Shown here piece by piece: positions 11,797 to 23,886 of a stretch of 64,000 nt of DNA. Each line of letters opens with the position of its first letter. Positions within the stretch are counted from its first letter, which is position 1. The notes under the pieces are model-generated. The model was not told where the DNA came from. It worked only from the letters and a program-made list of their open reading frames with translations, and did not search any database. Both the position numbers and the translations under genes were made by a program. The stretch spans positions 1,054,001 through 1,118,000 of the forward strand of contig JAHRBS010000007.1 of assembly GCA_024305745.1 (NCBI GenBank), written 5' to 3'. Origin of the DNA: Polyporus tsugae (Eukaryota > Basidiomycota > Agaricomycetes > Polyporales > Polyporaceae).

Positions 11797-12919
11797 ATGA
11801 CCGCCACCCAGAACACGAAGACGGAGACGGAGACGCGCCCTGTGACGGTGTTCTGCGGGTCCTCGAAGGGGAAGGATGTCGCGTTCGCGAACGCTGCCAA
11901 ATGTACGTCTCATTGCCCATAATAGCACGTCCTCGTGGGGGGGCATAATCGGAACCTTGTGCGATGGCCCCACGCTGACTCGGGGTGCTTGCAGCGTTAG
12001 GAAAGGCGCTTGCCGAGGCGGGGCGGCCCCTGGTGTACGGGGGAGGATCGAATGGGATCATGGGCACCGTCTCTGGCGCGGTCTTGGACGCGGGCGGGGA
12101 CGTGACGGGCGTCGTGCCTTACGCGATGGTCGCGGCGGGCGGGGAGGTCGACCAGGTCGCGCGCAACCATGCGACGTATGTGGCACTGAAGGAGCAAGGG
12201 AGGGAAAAGGTGCGTTTCAAGTTGGGTTAACTCTGTGCTGCGCACGGAAGAGGTGGATTCGTCGCGGGAAGAGCTGACTTTGCGTATTTGTGACGCGGGT
12301 GCCGAAGGCAGAAGTTGTGAGTGTGCCTGTTATATGGGTGAAGGGAAGGTGCGCTGAAGCGTGTTGCAGGTTGTCGTCAATTCTATGCACGAACGGAAGG
12401 CGGAGATGGCCAAGCGCTCTTGTGCGTTCGTTGGCCTTCCTGGAGGGTTCGGTACCTTCGAGGAGGTAAGTTCTCCACCGGGAAGCATAGCTTTGTTTGA
12501 ACTGTCGACCGACCTCTGTCTGCAGGTTCTCGAGGTGGTGTGCTGGTCCCAAATCGGCATCCACAGGAAACGTATGTCGCCATCGAGCGCGCTGCGCCTA
12601 CCCTTGTCTCTCAGGGTGACTGAAATTGCCATCTTTCCTTTTCCCAGCGGTCCTCGTCCTGAATGTCCTCGGCTACTGGAACCCCTTACGTGAGCTCGTC
12701 CGCAACGGGATCAAGAGCGGTTTCATTATGGAAAAGAACGAGCAGCTGCTTCGCTTCGTCGAGGGGCCCGAAGACCACGCCGAGCACGAGAACTTCGACT
12801 GGGGCAAGGCCGCTGTCGAGGCGCTAGATACATGGGAGAACATCGCAGCCAGCCACCACTACAACTGGCACTTGCGCAAGGACGGGAAGACGGAGGAAGA
12901 CACCTTGGGCGCGACGTAA
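11797..12919 (+). CDS. LOG-family cytokinin riboside monophosphate phosphoribohydrolase
   Basis: The LOG (lysine decarboxylase-like) family releases free base from cytokinin riboside 5'-monophosphate. Exons 11797-11902, 11995-12209, 12370-12465, 12526-12571 and 12648-12919 give about 244 residues. The fold is clear: [10 protein letters not shown], then [30 protein letters not shown] and the catalytic motif [10 protein letters not shown] (family consensus PGGxGTxxE), followed by the nucleotide-fold end [14 protein letters not shown] phase-consistent join skips 12210-12369, a 160-nt intron that is long for this window. A possible short extra exon ending about 12316 (FVTRVPKAE in one frame) has no usable acceptor, so this joint is uncertain. 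No targeting signal is seen. The protein is often mis-titled lysine decarboxylase. Confidence 0.88.
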
Positions 12920-13046
12920 AGCACAACTGTCCAGGAAATCGGGGTATGTACAAGGGTATATGTACCCGCACCGTGTACGAGAGGGTCCCATAGAGGCACG
13001 GATGGTGATATGCATGTTGTATAGAAGCATGTTGTCCGACTCCCAG

Positions 13047-14705
13047 CTACGACCACCCTTCCTCACCACTCTTCCGACCATGGAAGTTGCATTCGACTAG
13101 CAGCGGGACAACGGAATCCCCAGGGTCCGCATAGAAGTCCATCATCGCCCAGCCGCGGATCCTGACGTCGTCTACAGCGCTGTTCCCCGCCGGACTGACG
13201 TCGAGCGTGCCACCCTGCTCAGTCTTAGCCTGCGTGTTCTGCGTCTGATCGCCGCTGCCAGTGAGGTTGTCGAGCAGCCACTTCCCCACGCGCCCGTTGA
13301 CGCCTTCGATGCCCATGTGCCACTTCGGCCAGCCGAATCCCCGCGCAACCGTCGTCGGGAGGGCGAACGGGATGGAGGCCGCGGAGAAGAAGGAAATGTT
13401 CAGGGTGGGACTGGGCTGCTCCCCGGTAGGGAGGAGCAGGTTCTCGCTCGCGAGCTGCATCTTCTCAGGTATCGACAGGAAGGACGGGATGTCGTACCTG
13501 CGATCAAACGTCCTCAGCAGCTGCGGCAAGAGTGGACAACGAGTCGGGCAATTTGGCATACCAATCCTGCGTCCGCACCAGCGTCCCGTTCAGCGTCCAC
13601 GTGAAGCCGTCCTTGTCGCTGTCCGGCCAGGCGGTGGGGTGGATGCCGAGCCCCTCCAGGCCGTTCTCCCACTGGCTCCCGTCGCCCCCGAACCGACTGA
13701 GCATGACGACCTTCCCGCGCACCTCGCCCAGGTTGGGTATCCGGTTCTCCAAGAACCACATGTCGCGCCCCCCAGGCCCGCCCATGATCTCGTCGTGCAC
13801 GCACTGCGAGAAGTACGGCAGTGCCGTCTTCGCGAAGTCCTCCTGCTTGATGGACATGACGACAGTCTCGCTGCTTGTCAGCGGGGACGTGAGGAAGTCG
13901 TGGACGGTAGTTAGCATCTGCTGGAAGGGCGTCCGCTCAGGCCATATGCCGTGGTATGCGACGAGGACGCCGTCGACGACGGCGAGGCGGATGTCTATCA
14001 CCCGGATACCGGAAGCCAGCTGGACGTCTAAGGATGTTGCGAGGGACTGACATTGGGAGAAAGGCCAGCCGTAGAATGCCATCCTACCAGTCATTAAGTT
14101 GGCTGACTTGGCCAGTCAGAGGAAGCCTCTGTACGCACGTGTCATGGGTACCTGGAAGCGTGTCAACGTGGGTCAAGACCTTGTACTACACAGATGGTAT
14201 AAGTGCGTACCTGGTAGAAGGAGGGAGGAAAGGGGGAGTGAATCCGGCATTCCCGACAGGAAACTGGCGAGGTTCCGTTGCGGGAAGACGCTCAACTTGT
14301 AGTGTCCCTTGGATATCTACAACAGCAAGTCAATCGAGTCAAGGCTGTATCACCGCGGTATGTACAAACCTCTGCACATACCTTACTGCTATAGATGCGC
14401 CATGGGATGTCTGAAGAGGCCCGGACAGACTTCCACTTCGCCCCAAGCTTCAAAGGCAATACGGCCTGAAGACCACTCATGACAGCCGCAGAGCCCGTCT
14501 TCCCCTTCTCCGTTGCTAGAGAGTTTACTCTAAAGGTCAAAGAGGTCCTTGATACCGTGGTGGTCACGGAGGCATGTGGGGGGATCGCCAAGTCGGATTC
14601 TCCCACCAGCGGGGTACTATCCGGCAGTGACTTTGAGCTCGACCGGCCCGATTGTTGGGAGAACGTCAAGTGTTCGTCAGTTCCGTTGAAGAATGTAAGC
14701 TTCAT
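13047..14705 (-). CDS. PI-PLC X-domain phosphodiesterase (bacterial-type)
   Basis: Member of the TIM-barrel phosphodiesterases that cleave phosphatidylinositol-type lipids without calcium. Exons 14705-14382, 14316-14211, 14151-14139, 14083-13562 and 13497-13047 close in phase to 471 residues; the third exon is only 13 nt and its splicing completes the motif PGTHDTMAFYGW. The two general acid/base histidines are visible: His146 in PGTHDT and His192 in GVLVAYHG, separated by QLASGIRVIDIRLAVVDG, the strand typical of this family. The first about 108 residues form a separate, Ser/Thr-rich beta-type region that I do not recognise. The C-terminal region after 330 contains PSFLSIPEKMQLASENLLLP and ends in a polar tail. 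No hydrophobic signal peptide is visible, so location is unclear. Confidence 0.85.
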
Positions 14706-15251
14706 CTCGTACTATCGAACGAGTTGGGATGTATAGTGGCTCTGGTGGATGGCCTCGCTGGAGGGTTGGTGGTGGTAGGTGGCCGAGCGAGGTAAACCAT
14801 ATTTAGCCCGTTGCTGGGAAAGTGAGAGACTCGGAAGGTGAGGGACCTGGGAAAGTGCTGCTGCCTGTGGCGGTGCCCGACAAGAAGGTTCACCAAAAGC
14901 GGACATGTCGCCACGCGCCGGCAGTCTCCGGGAGTCGGACTTTCGATGATCTGTCGCACTCCCGGCTTATCCTCAGTTGACCTCTATCATAACTTGAATC
15001 CTCTGAGAGCGACAATTTTGCAGCGTTTCCTTTATAGAAGCCTTCATCAGGCGAGTATCTCCACAGTACTATTATGTATTGGCATTAATATTGATGCCCC
15101 TCTTGCGGCCATTTTCTCCAGGCTCTTCCGATGCAGATAAGCGTAACCGGTACATTTAGCGACCCAGACCTCGCAATACTCATCGGGCACACTTGTAACA
15201 TTAAGTGACAAGCTTTTATAGCTTCTATCCACTCAAAGCAGGATCTCACTT
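14706..15251. other. Divergent intergenic region
   Basis: Lies between the divergent PI-PLC and F-box genes and should hold both promoters. No gene-like frame with motif support is seen. Confidence 0.5.
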
Positions 15252-16629
15252 ATGAACTTCAGGGCAGCAAAGCCACCACATGTTCCTTTCGACGTCCAGC
15301 TCCTCATTATCGACCGGTGTCGGAAGGACAAGCCCGCGCTCGCCGCATGTTCGCTCGTGTGCAGAGCATGGCTTTGTCTCAGTCGGTCACACCTTTTTCG
15401 CGACACCACGATCAAAGTACCGCACCGGACTGACGAACCTGTGAGGCGCTTCATCCAGTCCCTGATCTTATCACACACCGAACTTGGCCACAACATCAGC
15501 ACACTGCGTATCGTCGGAAGCGACCGATTCACTCCGTGGATACAGCTTCGTAACCCCTACAGCCCAATGGTCCTGACGATAGCCTTTTACCCCATGCTCT
15601 CACGGCTCCCGCGCCTCCGCACGCTGTCTTTCGTTAATGTCAGATTCGTCACCTTGGACTTCACGATGCTTCACCTCGAAGTTGGCTCGGACAAGGACGA
15701 CCGCCCATCTATAGACAATCTAGAGATCAACTCCTGTCTGGATAGTGGAGACAACGCGAACGGCATGGTCAACTTCATCTCCCTCTTCTCCTCCATCCGC
15801 ACGCTCGTCCTCGACTTGGAGCATTACGGAAATCCCCTGCAAAGGTCGACCGACCTAATACCGCACAGCCATCCGGTCAACGTCCGGTCCATCGTCCTCC
15901 GCGGCATGGTAGACTGGTGGTCGTCGTGCCTCTCTCACCACTTCAAGCACGCCCTCCGCTCCTCGGGCGAAGTGCCGCATCCGTCTGAGTGTCTCAACAT
16001 CTGGCCGCATTGGGGCCGGGAGTGGACGCAACTGAAGGGCATAGGCTCGTTCGTCCAGCTCAACGCCCCGACGCTCCGCTCGCTGCGCATCAATCCCATG
16101 CAGCTCATGGTCGCCAAACCCGAAGAGAGTAAGTAACTTCACCAAAGTCATCTAGTCCCGGTACCAGTTCCCGTACTGAATTGCATGCAACGTCGTCGCA
16201 GATCTGGAGGGCCATTGGCACGAGCTACGGCTCGCGGCGTGTGTGAACCTGCGGTCCCTCCTTTTCTCTCTAGACTCGACCGACTTCGCACTCGACCAGA
16301 TACCTGACGCAGTCAGGCGCGCGTACGAGAGCATCCTCGAGATCCTCATGGACCCCGGGCTACCTGCCACCATCGAGAAGGTCACATTCCACCTCACGCT
16401 CCCTGCGGAGTCCCACCCGTCGCTCGCGGCGTTCAACTGGGAGTTCGTGGACGAGGTCCTCGTCCGCATTCCAAGGCTCCGGCTTGTGGTGGTGGAGTTC
16501 TCGGCGGGTGGCGTCGCCCCGACAGAGCACCTCTCCCGGCGTCTTGCGAGGACGGCTGCTAAGGGATGGTTGGAGTTCCGTGTAGGCGAGGTGGGTGCTC
16601 CGTTTTTGCATGATCAGATCCGGGGCTGA
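15252..16629 (+). CDS. F-box-like protein
   Basis: Two exons (15252-16128 and 16202-16629) join in phase to 434 residues. The N-terminus PPHVPFDVQLLIIDRCRKDK followed by LAACSLVCRAWLCLSRSHLF is a recognisable F-box (substrate-receptor module that docks on SKP1 in SCF ubiquitin ligases). The remainder carries leucine-rich strands (LSRLPRLRTLSFVNVRFVTL, FSSIRTLVLDLEHYG, LNAPTLRSLRIN) that suggest a degenerate LRR solenoid, ending in RIPRLRLVVVEFSAGG. Such F-box genes are greatly expanded in Agaricomycetes. It differs from the family clustered at 28-44 kb: longer first exon and different tail. Confidence 0.75.
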
Positions 16630-16856
16630 CTTCTGCTGACTAAATCTAGACGGGTGTACCATGGTGGGAAGTCCCGGTGTGATGTGCCTTCGATCCGTAG
16701 ATGTCATTATATAGACAGGCCGACCCTGATCAATACCGAATATAGACCTATATAGACAACGATGTTACAAGTTGTGATCATGATACAGTGTACGGCTGTA
16801 GAGAAAATATCCGTGTGCAGTCGGTTCCAAAGTTCATCAAGGGGTCGTTTGCTGTA

Positions 16857-18547
16857 CTAGCATTGTGCGATACCGCGGGACACGAGCTCGTTCCCGGCCT
16901 TGACGAAGTAGTAATCGCCTGTGCCGACGAGGTACGAGGTCAACATCGGCCCGACCCACTCGCATCCGCACCAAGGATCGAACACTCACCATAGACAATG
17001 CCAGTCAGGTTGTTTTGCGCGGGATTGTTGACGGTGCCGTTGGAGAGCAGGCTCTGCCATGACGGCGCCCATGCCAGTTTGGTGTTGTCGCTGAGGATCT
17101 TTATGGCGGCGTTCGTGTAGTACCTCGAACCAGTGATGTTGAAGATAGAAAACTCCTGGTCTGCGAGGAGGAAGAGGCCATTAGCCGCGATCATGGCGGC
17201 GGACGAGTCTGCGGGCCGCGGTGCGGGGACAAGCGGTGCGTTGAAGTCCCTGGGAAGACGTCGACGATACGTTGAGTGGCATTTTCATCTAATGGCGCTT
17301 CGGGATTACCATGGGGTGACACCATCGTCTGGAGTGTTCGTGATAAAATACGTGGCTATGAGGCGGGCTGTCTGGAGGTAGGCGGCCTTCCTGGTGTGCT
17401 TGTACACTGAGGACCGCGAGTTAACCGATGCCACTGCTTTACTTAAGGAATCTCTAGACGCACTGTTCGCGAAGCCGTAGATGGCCCATGCTTCACCTCG
17501 ACTCCATGTGCTATTGAAACTCTGACGTGAGCTCCTGACTTTCCAAAGAGACATGGATTTTCTACCTGTTATCTGCGTAACCCTGAGACGTGTGACGACT
17601 GATCACAGCGCCAGTCGTGGAGTTATAGTCGACGACATGGAAAGTGCCGCCTATATGCGGCGTGAGAACCCAAAACATAACGTGGAAGAAAGAGTATGTA
17701 TGCGAACCGTCAGGGCGGACGTGGTTTTCCATGGTCTTGTCCGCATGCGAGATGGCGATGTCTCGCAACGTGTGGTTCCCCGTGAGCTTCTCGGACGCAA
17801 ATAGAACCTGACGCGCAAGAGAACATGTCAGATTAAGCGCGGCTTCTCTCACGGACAACATCCGTACCTCGAGGTTCATCATGTTGTCGATGATCACCTG
17901 TGCATATACCGGCCGGATGAGATTTTCGAAGGTGCACATATTTGGACTACTCTTGCGACTTACCTGGAAGTCTGTCGGATCCGCAGAATCCCAGCTACGG
18001 GTGCATCCCACAGTTGGGTTGAACCGCGCGGCCAGGTGGTTCGCGAACGCGTTCACCGCCTCGATCGCCGTTTCATTCTCGGGGTTTCTGAAGGCGAACC
18101 TCGTGGGCACATCCGATTCACAGTTTCGTGTGTGACTCACACTGTAAGCTCGTCCATAAACGGGTAACTAAGGAACCCGACATCGTGCCCGACGCCCGTC
18201 TTGATCTCCAGCGGAATCTCTCCGGTTGCCCAGGTGCGCGCCAGATCGAGCCACTGGGCGGCATCACCGACGTCAGAGCTACAAAGCTTGGTGCGCTGGT
18301 GCATGGCGTAGAGGGTGGAAGGGAAGAAACCGGAAGTCCACTGATCGGGAGTGAACCATAGCCAGTTCCCCACAGTGCGATCGGTGTACTGTGGGTATTG
18401 GGCCGGGTTTGGGAACGCCTGGGCGGTCTTGAGCACCTTCTGAGCGACGAGAGGTGAGAATAGCTCCCCTGGTGGGGAAACGAAGCCTGTCGCTGCGGTA
18501 GAGTGACCGATGGAGAGCGCGAGATAGACTAAACTGAGTGCGAACAT
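16857..18547 (-). CDS. GH88-type unsaturated glucuronyl hydrolase, secreted
   Basis: Six-hairpin glycosidase that hydrolyses 4,5-unsaturated uronyl ends of oligosaccharides left by polysaccharide lyases. Nine exons (18547-18141, 18087-17964, 17897-17868, 17807-17708, 17650-17566, 17510-17464, 17406-17310, 17249-16990, 16918-16857) close perfectly to 403 residues, normal for the family. The N-terminus MFALSLVYLALSIGHSTAAT is a signal peptide. Family motifs: WTSGFFPSTLYAMHQ, VIIDNMMNLE (its conserved Asp is the likely catalytic residue, encoded in a 30-nt exon), FHVVDYNSTTGAV, SRGEAWAIYGFAN and GDYYFVKAGNELV at the end. Several N-glycosylation sequons are present. Together this predicts an extracellular carbohydrate-active enzyme suited to a plant-decaying fungus. 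The intron at 17651-17707 removes a stretch that would otherwise insert non-family residues before HVVDY. Confidence 0.88.
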
Positions 18548-18563
18548 GACGTGAAGAAGAGGA

Positions 18564-18636
18564 TGAACGGTGAGTCAGCCTAGAGGGGGTGAGCGGCGTG
18601 TTAGCCTGGAGGGGTGAACGGCGAGTCGGCCTCGAG
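18564..18636. repeat. Three imperfect 22-26 bp tandem repeats upstream of the GH88 gene
   Basis: Units begin at 18564, 18590 and 18615, each starting TGA(A/G)CGG and containing a GAGTC/TTAGCC-like block and a G run. They sit 15-90 bp upstream of the GH88 start codon, inside the 5' leader or core promoter. Confidence 0.6.
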
Positions 18637-18663
18637 CCAGATCGCGTGGAAGGACGCGGTCTG

Positions 18664-18672
18664 CTTTATATG
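18664..18672 (-). promoter_or_regulatory. Candidate TATA box of the GH88 gene
   Basis: Reads CATATAAAG on the minus strand, about 117 bp upstream of the start codon and just beyond the tandem repeats. Consensus and position only. Confidence 0.4.
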
Positions 18673-19591
18673 CACCTCCGCCGAGGGCGCCAAGCACTCC
18701 TGCATTCTCGAAACTGCAGTTGTCGTGAAATGAGGACAGCGGGTGGGCGAAGCAGTTCTCCTTGAGTCAACTCGTGATGGCAGATGCACGTACGTGACAT
18801 TATAGCCGGCGCGAAGCGATCGTCGGCAGATGCATCCGTTCAAGTCCACGGAGAACGACGCCTTTGGATCTTCCGCGGGCTCCGGCGCACTTGTACGTCC
18901 AACCTGAAGTGTGAGTAGGCACATCCAAGTCTTGCCACGTCCACGCTAACAAGTGAACGGTCCTGGTGGAGGGTAGAGTACTGGCGGTTTCGAGCTCGCC
19001 CGTAGTGGGCCCGTATAATTTAAATAATATGGTTTAGTACTATAGGTCAGGTGAGAGGCCACGTGTACAACACCTGTTCAGATGTCAGGACTTGGTCAGA
19101 ACCGCTCAAATTCTTGCGCGATGAGGCCAGCGCCGAAATCCGGCAAAAGGTCGATGTATTCTTGCGTTGGGGAAGGTGGGTGTAGGACGAGAACAAGCGT
19201 CGAGTTGAGCAACTTGAACTTCCGGTCGAACACGACAGTGGTGATAAGCGCGCAGTTGTATCTTATCTTATCAATTAGTGGCGGCGGGGCACTGCCAGCG
19301 CCAGTGCCAGTGCTTGCCACGCGCGCTGAACGTTCAACATAACTTTGAGCTCTTGTGCAATACAAAGGTCGCTGTAAGGAAGAACACGATCTCTTTAATA
19401 TGTTCCCTGAGCTAACCTTTCTTCGTCTCAGGCGGACTTCTCACCGGTTGAATTCTGGAACCAGGGACACTGGCCAGAGGCAGGGAATACGTTCAATGGC
19501 CCTTATTTCCGCTCCTACTGAAACTTCGCTTGGTGTTACAGGGAATAAGATCCTCCCATTCCAATAGGAGAAAAAAGTAGCCGGAGACATA
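18673..19591. other. Divergent intergenic region, no supported gene
   Basis: Between the divergent GH88 and MED1 genes. Short frames on both strands show no domain. It probably holds both promoters. Confidence 0.5.
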
Positions 19592-22022
19592 ATGGCAGCG
19601 CCTCCCCCAGAGGTCAAGAACATCCTGCCGCCCACAATTCTCTCCGCCCTTCAACAGTTTGCGTCTCAAGATGTCCTTACATCTGACGAACTCCATCCTT
19701 TTGCCTCCTCTCCGGAGGACACCGTATCAACGCTGCGACGATTGGTGGATGCCACCAATCAGGCGGCTCTCTCATTGAACGCGCATTTGTCGTTGCCACT
19801 GAATAATCCAAAGCTGTTGTCCCTATACAGGCAGCAGGCGTCTATAGCTTCCTCGGTCCAGCAGGTGCGTTGGAACAGAGAGAAGAATTGGTACCGTGCA
19901 TCGCTGACGATCTTGACGCAAATGGGATAGTCTGAACAAAATGTCCGTCACGTCGTCAACACCCTCCGAAAACGTGTTGGCATCATGTTTGGGGAAGACA
20001 TCCCATTGGAAAGATCTCTTTTGATTGAATGGTTCCTCAAACGCCTCATAGAATGGGGTACTTCTGTCGGGATGGAGACCTTCAACGAACCAGAGCAAAA
20101 CGGAAGAACATCGGTTGTTCTCGGAGGCAAGGTTCTTGTGGTGGACATCGACTTCGCCATCGACCGAACCGATCCCGCAAAACCAACCATCGACGTAGCC
20201 ACTCTCAAGACAGCATACGCCATCCCGAACAGCACCGCCGAATCTTCATCGGGCAATTCAGTGTCCCTAGATGGTTTCCTTGCACACACTATCCGCGCTT
20301 TTCTCGGTGAGGTCCAGAAGGAGGATGCACAACGCGACAGCGTCGAAGCTGCGCGAATAGGAAACCTCCTATCCGACCATCTGTCGTACCTGATGAAGCT
20401 GGACCACCTGGCTCTCAGCGAAGGTGATGGTGGTCTGCGGTGGTTCTCCTTCATCGACAAGATGTCGCTAGATGTCGAGAAGCTTGCAAGTAGGGAGGCG
20501 GCAGCTATCCAAAGGTACCCAGCCATTCATCGTCCGAGCTGAGAAAACAACTGATGACCATTAGGTCCGAGAGAGGCGCAGCGACGGCACCCCTCGACGT
20601 CTTCCTTATGCGAGGGCATGCACTCCCACTACCATACCTCACGTCGCCGTCGATATCCTTCCTCACATATGTCTCGCCCCTCACGTACTTGAAGCTCATT
20701 CGCACGTCCCAACCTACCGCCCCACCAGCCAGCCACCTCCCTAGCCTCGACGTCCCCTTCCACCACCTCCGCGCTGCCCTCACCTCACACCCGCGCCCCG
20801 CAGGCGCGACCGTCGCCACGCTCGTCCTCTCCCCAAACCCGCCGCCCGTGTACCTCGCAGACTCGATGTCAATAACCGCGCTCGACGCGCGCCCGTCCGC
20901 GGCGCTCGTCGAGGACGCGGACCGGCTCGAGCTCGTCTTCCCCGCCGCGCGCGAGGTGGCCGGCCAGCAGCAGTTCAGCTGGGTGCTCGACTTCACCGAG
21001 GGCGGCAAATACCCCGGGGTGGTGGTGAGCCAGTTGCGGATGCGCAAGATCGAGCTGCTCGTGAACCCGTACAGCGGGATGGTCCCGATGAGCGACGTGC
21101 CGATGATGGCGTTCGGGACGGGCAGTTGGGTCGACTTGTTGGTGAGTGCGGGCGTTGGGGAGGGGTTGGAGGAGGAGGGTGGGGCTGACGGGCTTGTTTG
21201 GAAGATCAACGCGCAGGTTCCTATCTCGCCAGAGCGGTACACTTCGCTCTACGTAAGTTGGCCGTTACCAAAGCTGTCTTTTTGGATTCAACTGCTAACT
21301 GCTGTCTTCAGACCTCTCCGACCTCGGCGCACCCGCCACTCCAGCTCCGTCTAAGCACTCCAGATGAACCTGGTTTCGTGCTGGAGACGATCCCGGTCCG
21401 GACTCTGAAAGAGGTCTGGAACATTTTGGAGGTACGGCGGACGTGTTCGCACCTCGCCCTTCCTATCAACTGATGCGCCGAAATACAGATCGTACGAGAG
21501 CAGTGTTGGCTGAACGAGATCATAACGAGTTGCCAATGGATCCCCGAAGGGCTCAATGTCAACCCCAACCCAGTGCCAGACGCCCCCGAGGACACGACGG
21601 TGACCGACGACGACCTGCAAGCCGTCCTCAAAGGTACGTATGCCTTCAATCAAAATCCTCGTCCGCTTGTGCAACCTGCTCATTGGGCTCACCGACTCGC
21701 AGGATCGGTCCAACCGCGCAGCATCCCCGTCAACGTCCACATCCCCACCCCCGTCCCGCCGTTCGCAGACACCGACATGAACACGTACCCCCTCGGACGC
21801 AGTCATGCGCACATTACCATGACCGCGCCCGAGCGCCCACCGATCTCGGGGCTCGTCGAGATCGGGGTGACGTTCGACCCGAGCAAGGCGCGCGGCGTCA
21901 CGGTGGACATCACGGGCGCGGTCGGCGTGGACCTGAACACGGAGGTGCTGGAGGAAGCGTGTCGGCGAGGTGGCCTGCTGGGCTTGCCTGGACGGGTGTG
22001 GAAGAAGGCGCACGAGAATTGA
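19592..22022 (+). CDS. MED1: Mediator complex subunit 1
   Basis: Middle-module subunit of Mediator, linking activators to RNA polymerase II. Six exons (19592-19864, 19931-20514, 20565-21252, 21312-21431, 21489-21633, 21703-22022) close in phase to 709 residues. The assignment rests on the order and character of conserved blocks: an N-terminal helical region with LLSLYRQQASIASSVQQ, then VVNTLRKRVGIMFGEDIPLE, the strand block GGKVLVVDIDFAIDRTDP, a long C-terminal beta-rich half with YSGMVPMSDVPMMAFGTGSW, and the late REQCWLNEIITSCQWIPEGL. These resemble fungal Med1 as I know it. No signal peptide or catalytic motif is present. Alternative reading: another large nuclear scaffold; I consider that less likely. 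Introns are 50-69 nt. Confidence 0.72.
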
Positions 22023-22171
22023 GACACATGACATGACTCCGACCACGAATTGTGGTTCACTTGCCAGTGAGTACTTGTAGACGATTTTTGGTATCCAAGC
22101 ACGACCCATTGTCAGTGCCTATTAAAGGTTGTCATGAACCCAGAACTCTATTCAAAAAAGTACATCTCATC

Positions 22172-23886
22172 TTAACCGCAGGACGGGGCGCCTTCGTCAT
22201 TTGGGCGAGCTCCCCCCTTTTTCTTTTTCCTTGCCAGCAACATCTCTTTCTTGGAAAGTTTTCGGGCTGCCAGTCCCTTGCCCGCTGACGCGTCCTCTGA
22301 TCCAGACTGCACTGCGTTTAACGGCGTTGCCTGTAACAACCCGTCGGGTGCTCGGGACCGTCCCGCATGTCCATTGTCTTGCTCTGCTTCAACGCTTGGT
22401 ATCGATATCGCTTCCGATCGCGAAGTGAACCCTGCCTCTGATGTAGCCTGTGGCGCTTCTTCAGTCCCCAAATTGCATGCGGCAGCACTGGGGCCGACGG
22501 GAGATGGAGAAGGGATGTCAGGAGAAGCTGTGGCGAGAGAGGACGAAGGGAGAGGAAGGGGTTCAGACGCGATGCGAGGAGAAGCGACGGGTAGAACTGG
22601 CTGAGAAGGTTCTGTCGGTTTGAAAAACGACTGCCAATCGATCCCGGCGAACGCAGAAGGTCGCATTGGCTTGCTGACCGGTGGACAAGCAGGTCTAACC
22701 GCCCTCGAGTGTGATATACGATGTCCTGTTGTGGGTGGCGAGATCGCCACGCGCAGGCCGAGGAGGGAGCGGAGTACTCCGCCGGCATGTGGCATCTCGC
22801 CCAATGCGATTCTTTGGATGATGTCGGGCAGGGATTGTTGAACGGCATGCTTAGAGTAGTTTTGGGAGAGGTAGGAGACGGCATGTTCGCGGAGGCGGTC
22901 GTACCTATGTCGACAGTATCCCTAGTCATTAGTCATTCTAAATGTACTCGGCACGATTTACTGCATACCTCGCGAAGAAGCTAGAAAACGCCTCCTCGAG
23001 AATATTTTCCGGACTCAATTGCGAGATGATCTCATTGTAAGCAAGGTCCTGCAGTTCGGTGATATCGTACTGTAAAGTTTGCCCAAGTTAGACCATATAA
23101 TAGACGATGTCATACTTCGACACATACCAGCTCTGCCAGTCGATATATGGACTTGGGGGAGCATGGGGGGCCCAAGTCGTTGGAAGTCGCGAGCATGGCA
23201 AATTGCCTGTCTGCTGCGCCACTCGACGTGAGGGGTAGGAAGTTCGTCTTTCCAGTGTACAGGTAGAACACACATGCGCGAAGGCTGTTGCTCCTGGGGT
23301 CAGCAAGTGATCAACACAGATGCAGTAGGGGCGTGCTCACGTTCGGTATGCGATGTTGGGTACGGCAACCTCAAGCCTGCACCTCTTCGTCTCAGAGACG
23401 GTTGAACCCTTGGCCGCTGCTTGATCATTTGCTGGATCCGCGCTTAGATCCTTGAGTTTGCCTTCAGTGGACGATCCTCTTCCGGATGACGGTCCTGAAC
23501 CGGCGGGAGAGGCTTCCGGACCTTCAACTTGAGCCTCCTCGAACTCATCCAGATCGCTGTCGGATTCGTAGTCGTATTCCGACGAGTGAGCGAATTGCTG
23601 AACTGGACTAGGAGCGGCCAAAACTGTAGTAACGTTGTTTCTCAACCGCATGGTCTCCGGGACTCTGGGGAACGAACTCACGATCGACGAAGCGTTCTGT
23701 GTTTTTGAGGATTGACCCAATAGCCACGATTGGAAGGGGGCGATTGATGCTCAGAGTGCCGTCGGGAAGAATGGTCCGCCGGGAAAATGCATATAGACAT
23801 ACGTCTCGAAATTCTGAGACGAGCAACGAATCCCTGAGGGCCTTCTCCACTGCAGTTAGAGGGGATGTGGCACTAGTGGGTCCCAT
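22172..23886 (-). CDS. BTB-like domain protein, paralogue A (long C-terminus)
   Basis: Exons 23886-23682, 23602-23341, 23284-23128, 23069-22969 and 22904-22172 give 485 residues. The order FRDVCLYAFSRRT, LPIVAIGSIL, the acidic EYDYESDSDLDEFEE loop, VPNIAYRT, ACVFYLYTGKTNFLPL and the helical PENILEEAFSSFFARYDRLR block is the Agaricomycete BTB/POZ-like pattern, a protein-interaction fold. A Ser/Pro-rich tail of about 190 residues (after GLRVAISPPT) ends in a basic SKKEMLLARKKKKGG patch that could be a nuclear localisation signal. It is the tandem twin of the gene at 24311-25494, with exon 3 (157 nt) and exon 4 (101 nt) of identical length in both. The tail is unique to this copy. Confidence 0.75.

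Noticed and set aside
11277..11900. A 207-codon minus-strand frame before the LOG gene
   Set aside because: Cysteine- and arginine-rich without motif, overlapping the LOG start in antisense.
17651..17707. Read-through of the GH88 frame with extra residues
   Set aside because: Splicing this 57-nt GT-AG intron gives the family phrase before HVVDY; the read-through residues are foreign to the family.
21351..22109. A 252-codon minus-strand frame over the MED1 end
   Set aside because: Shadow of the MED1 coding exons, no motif.
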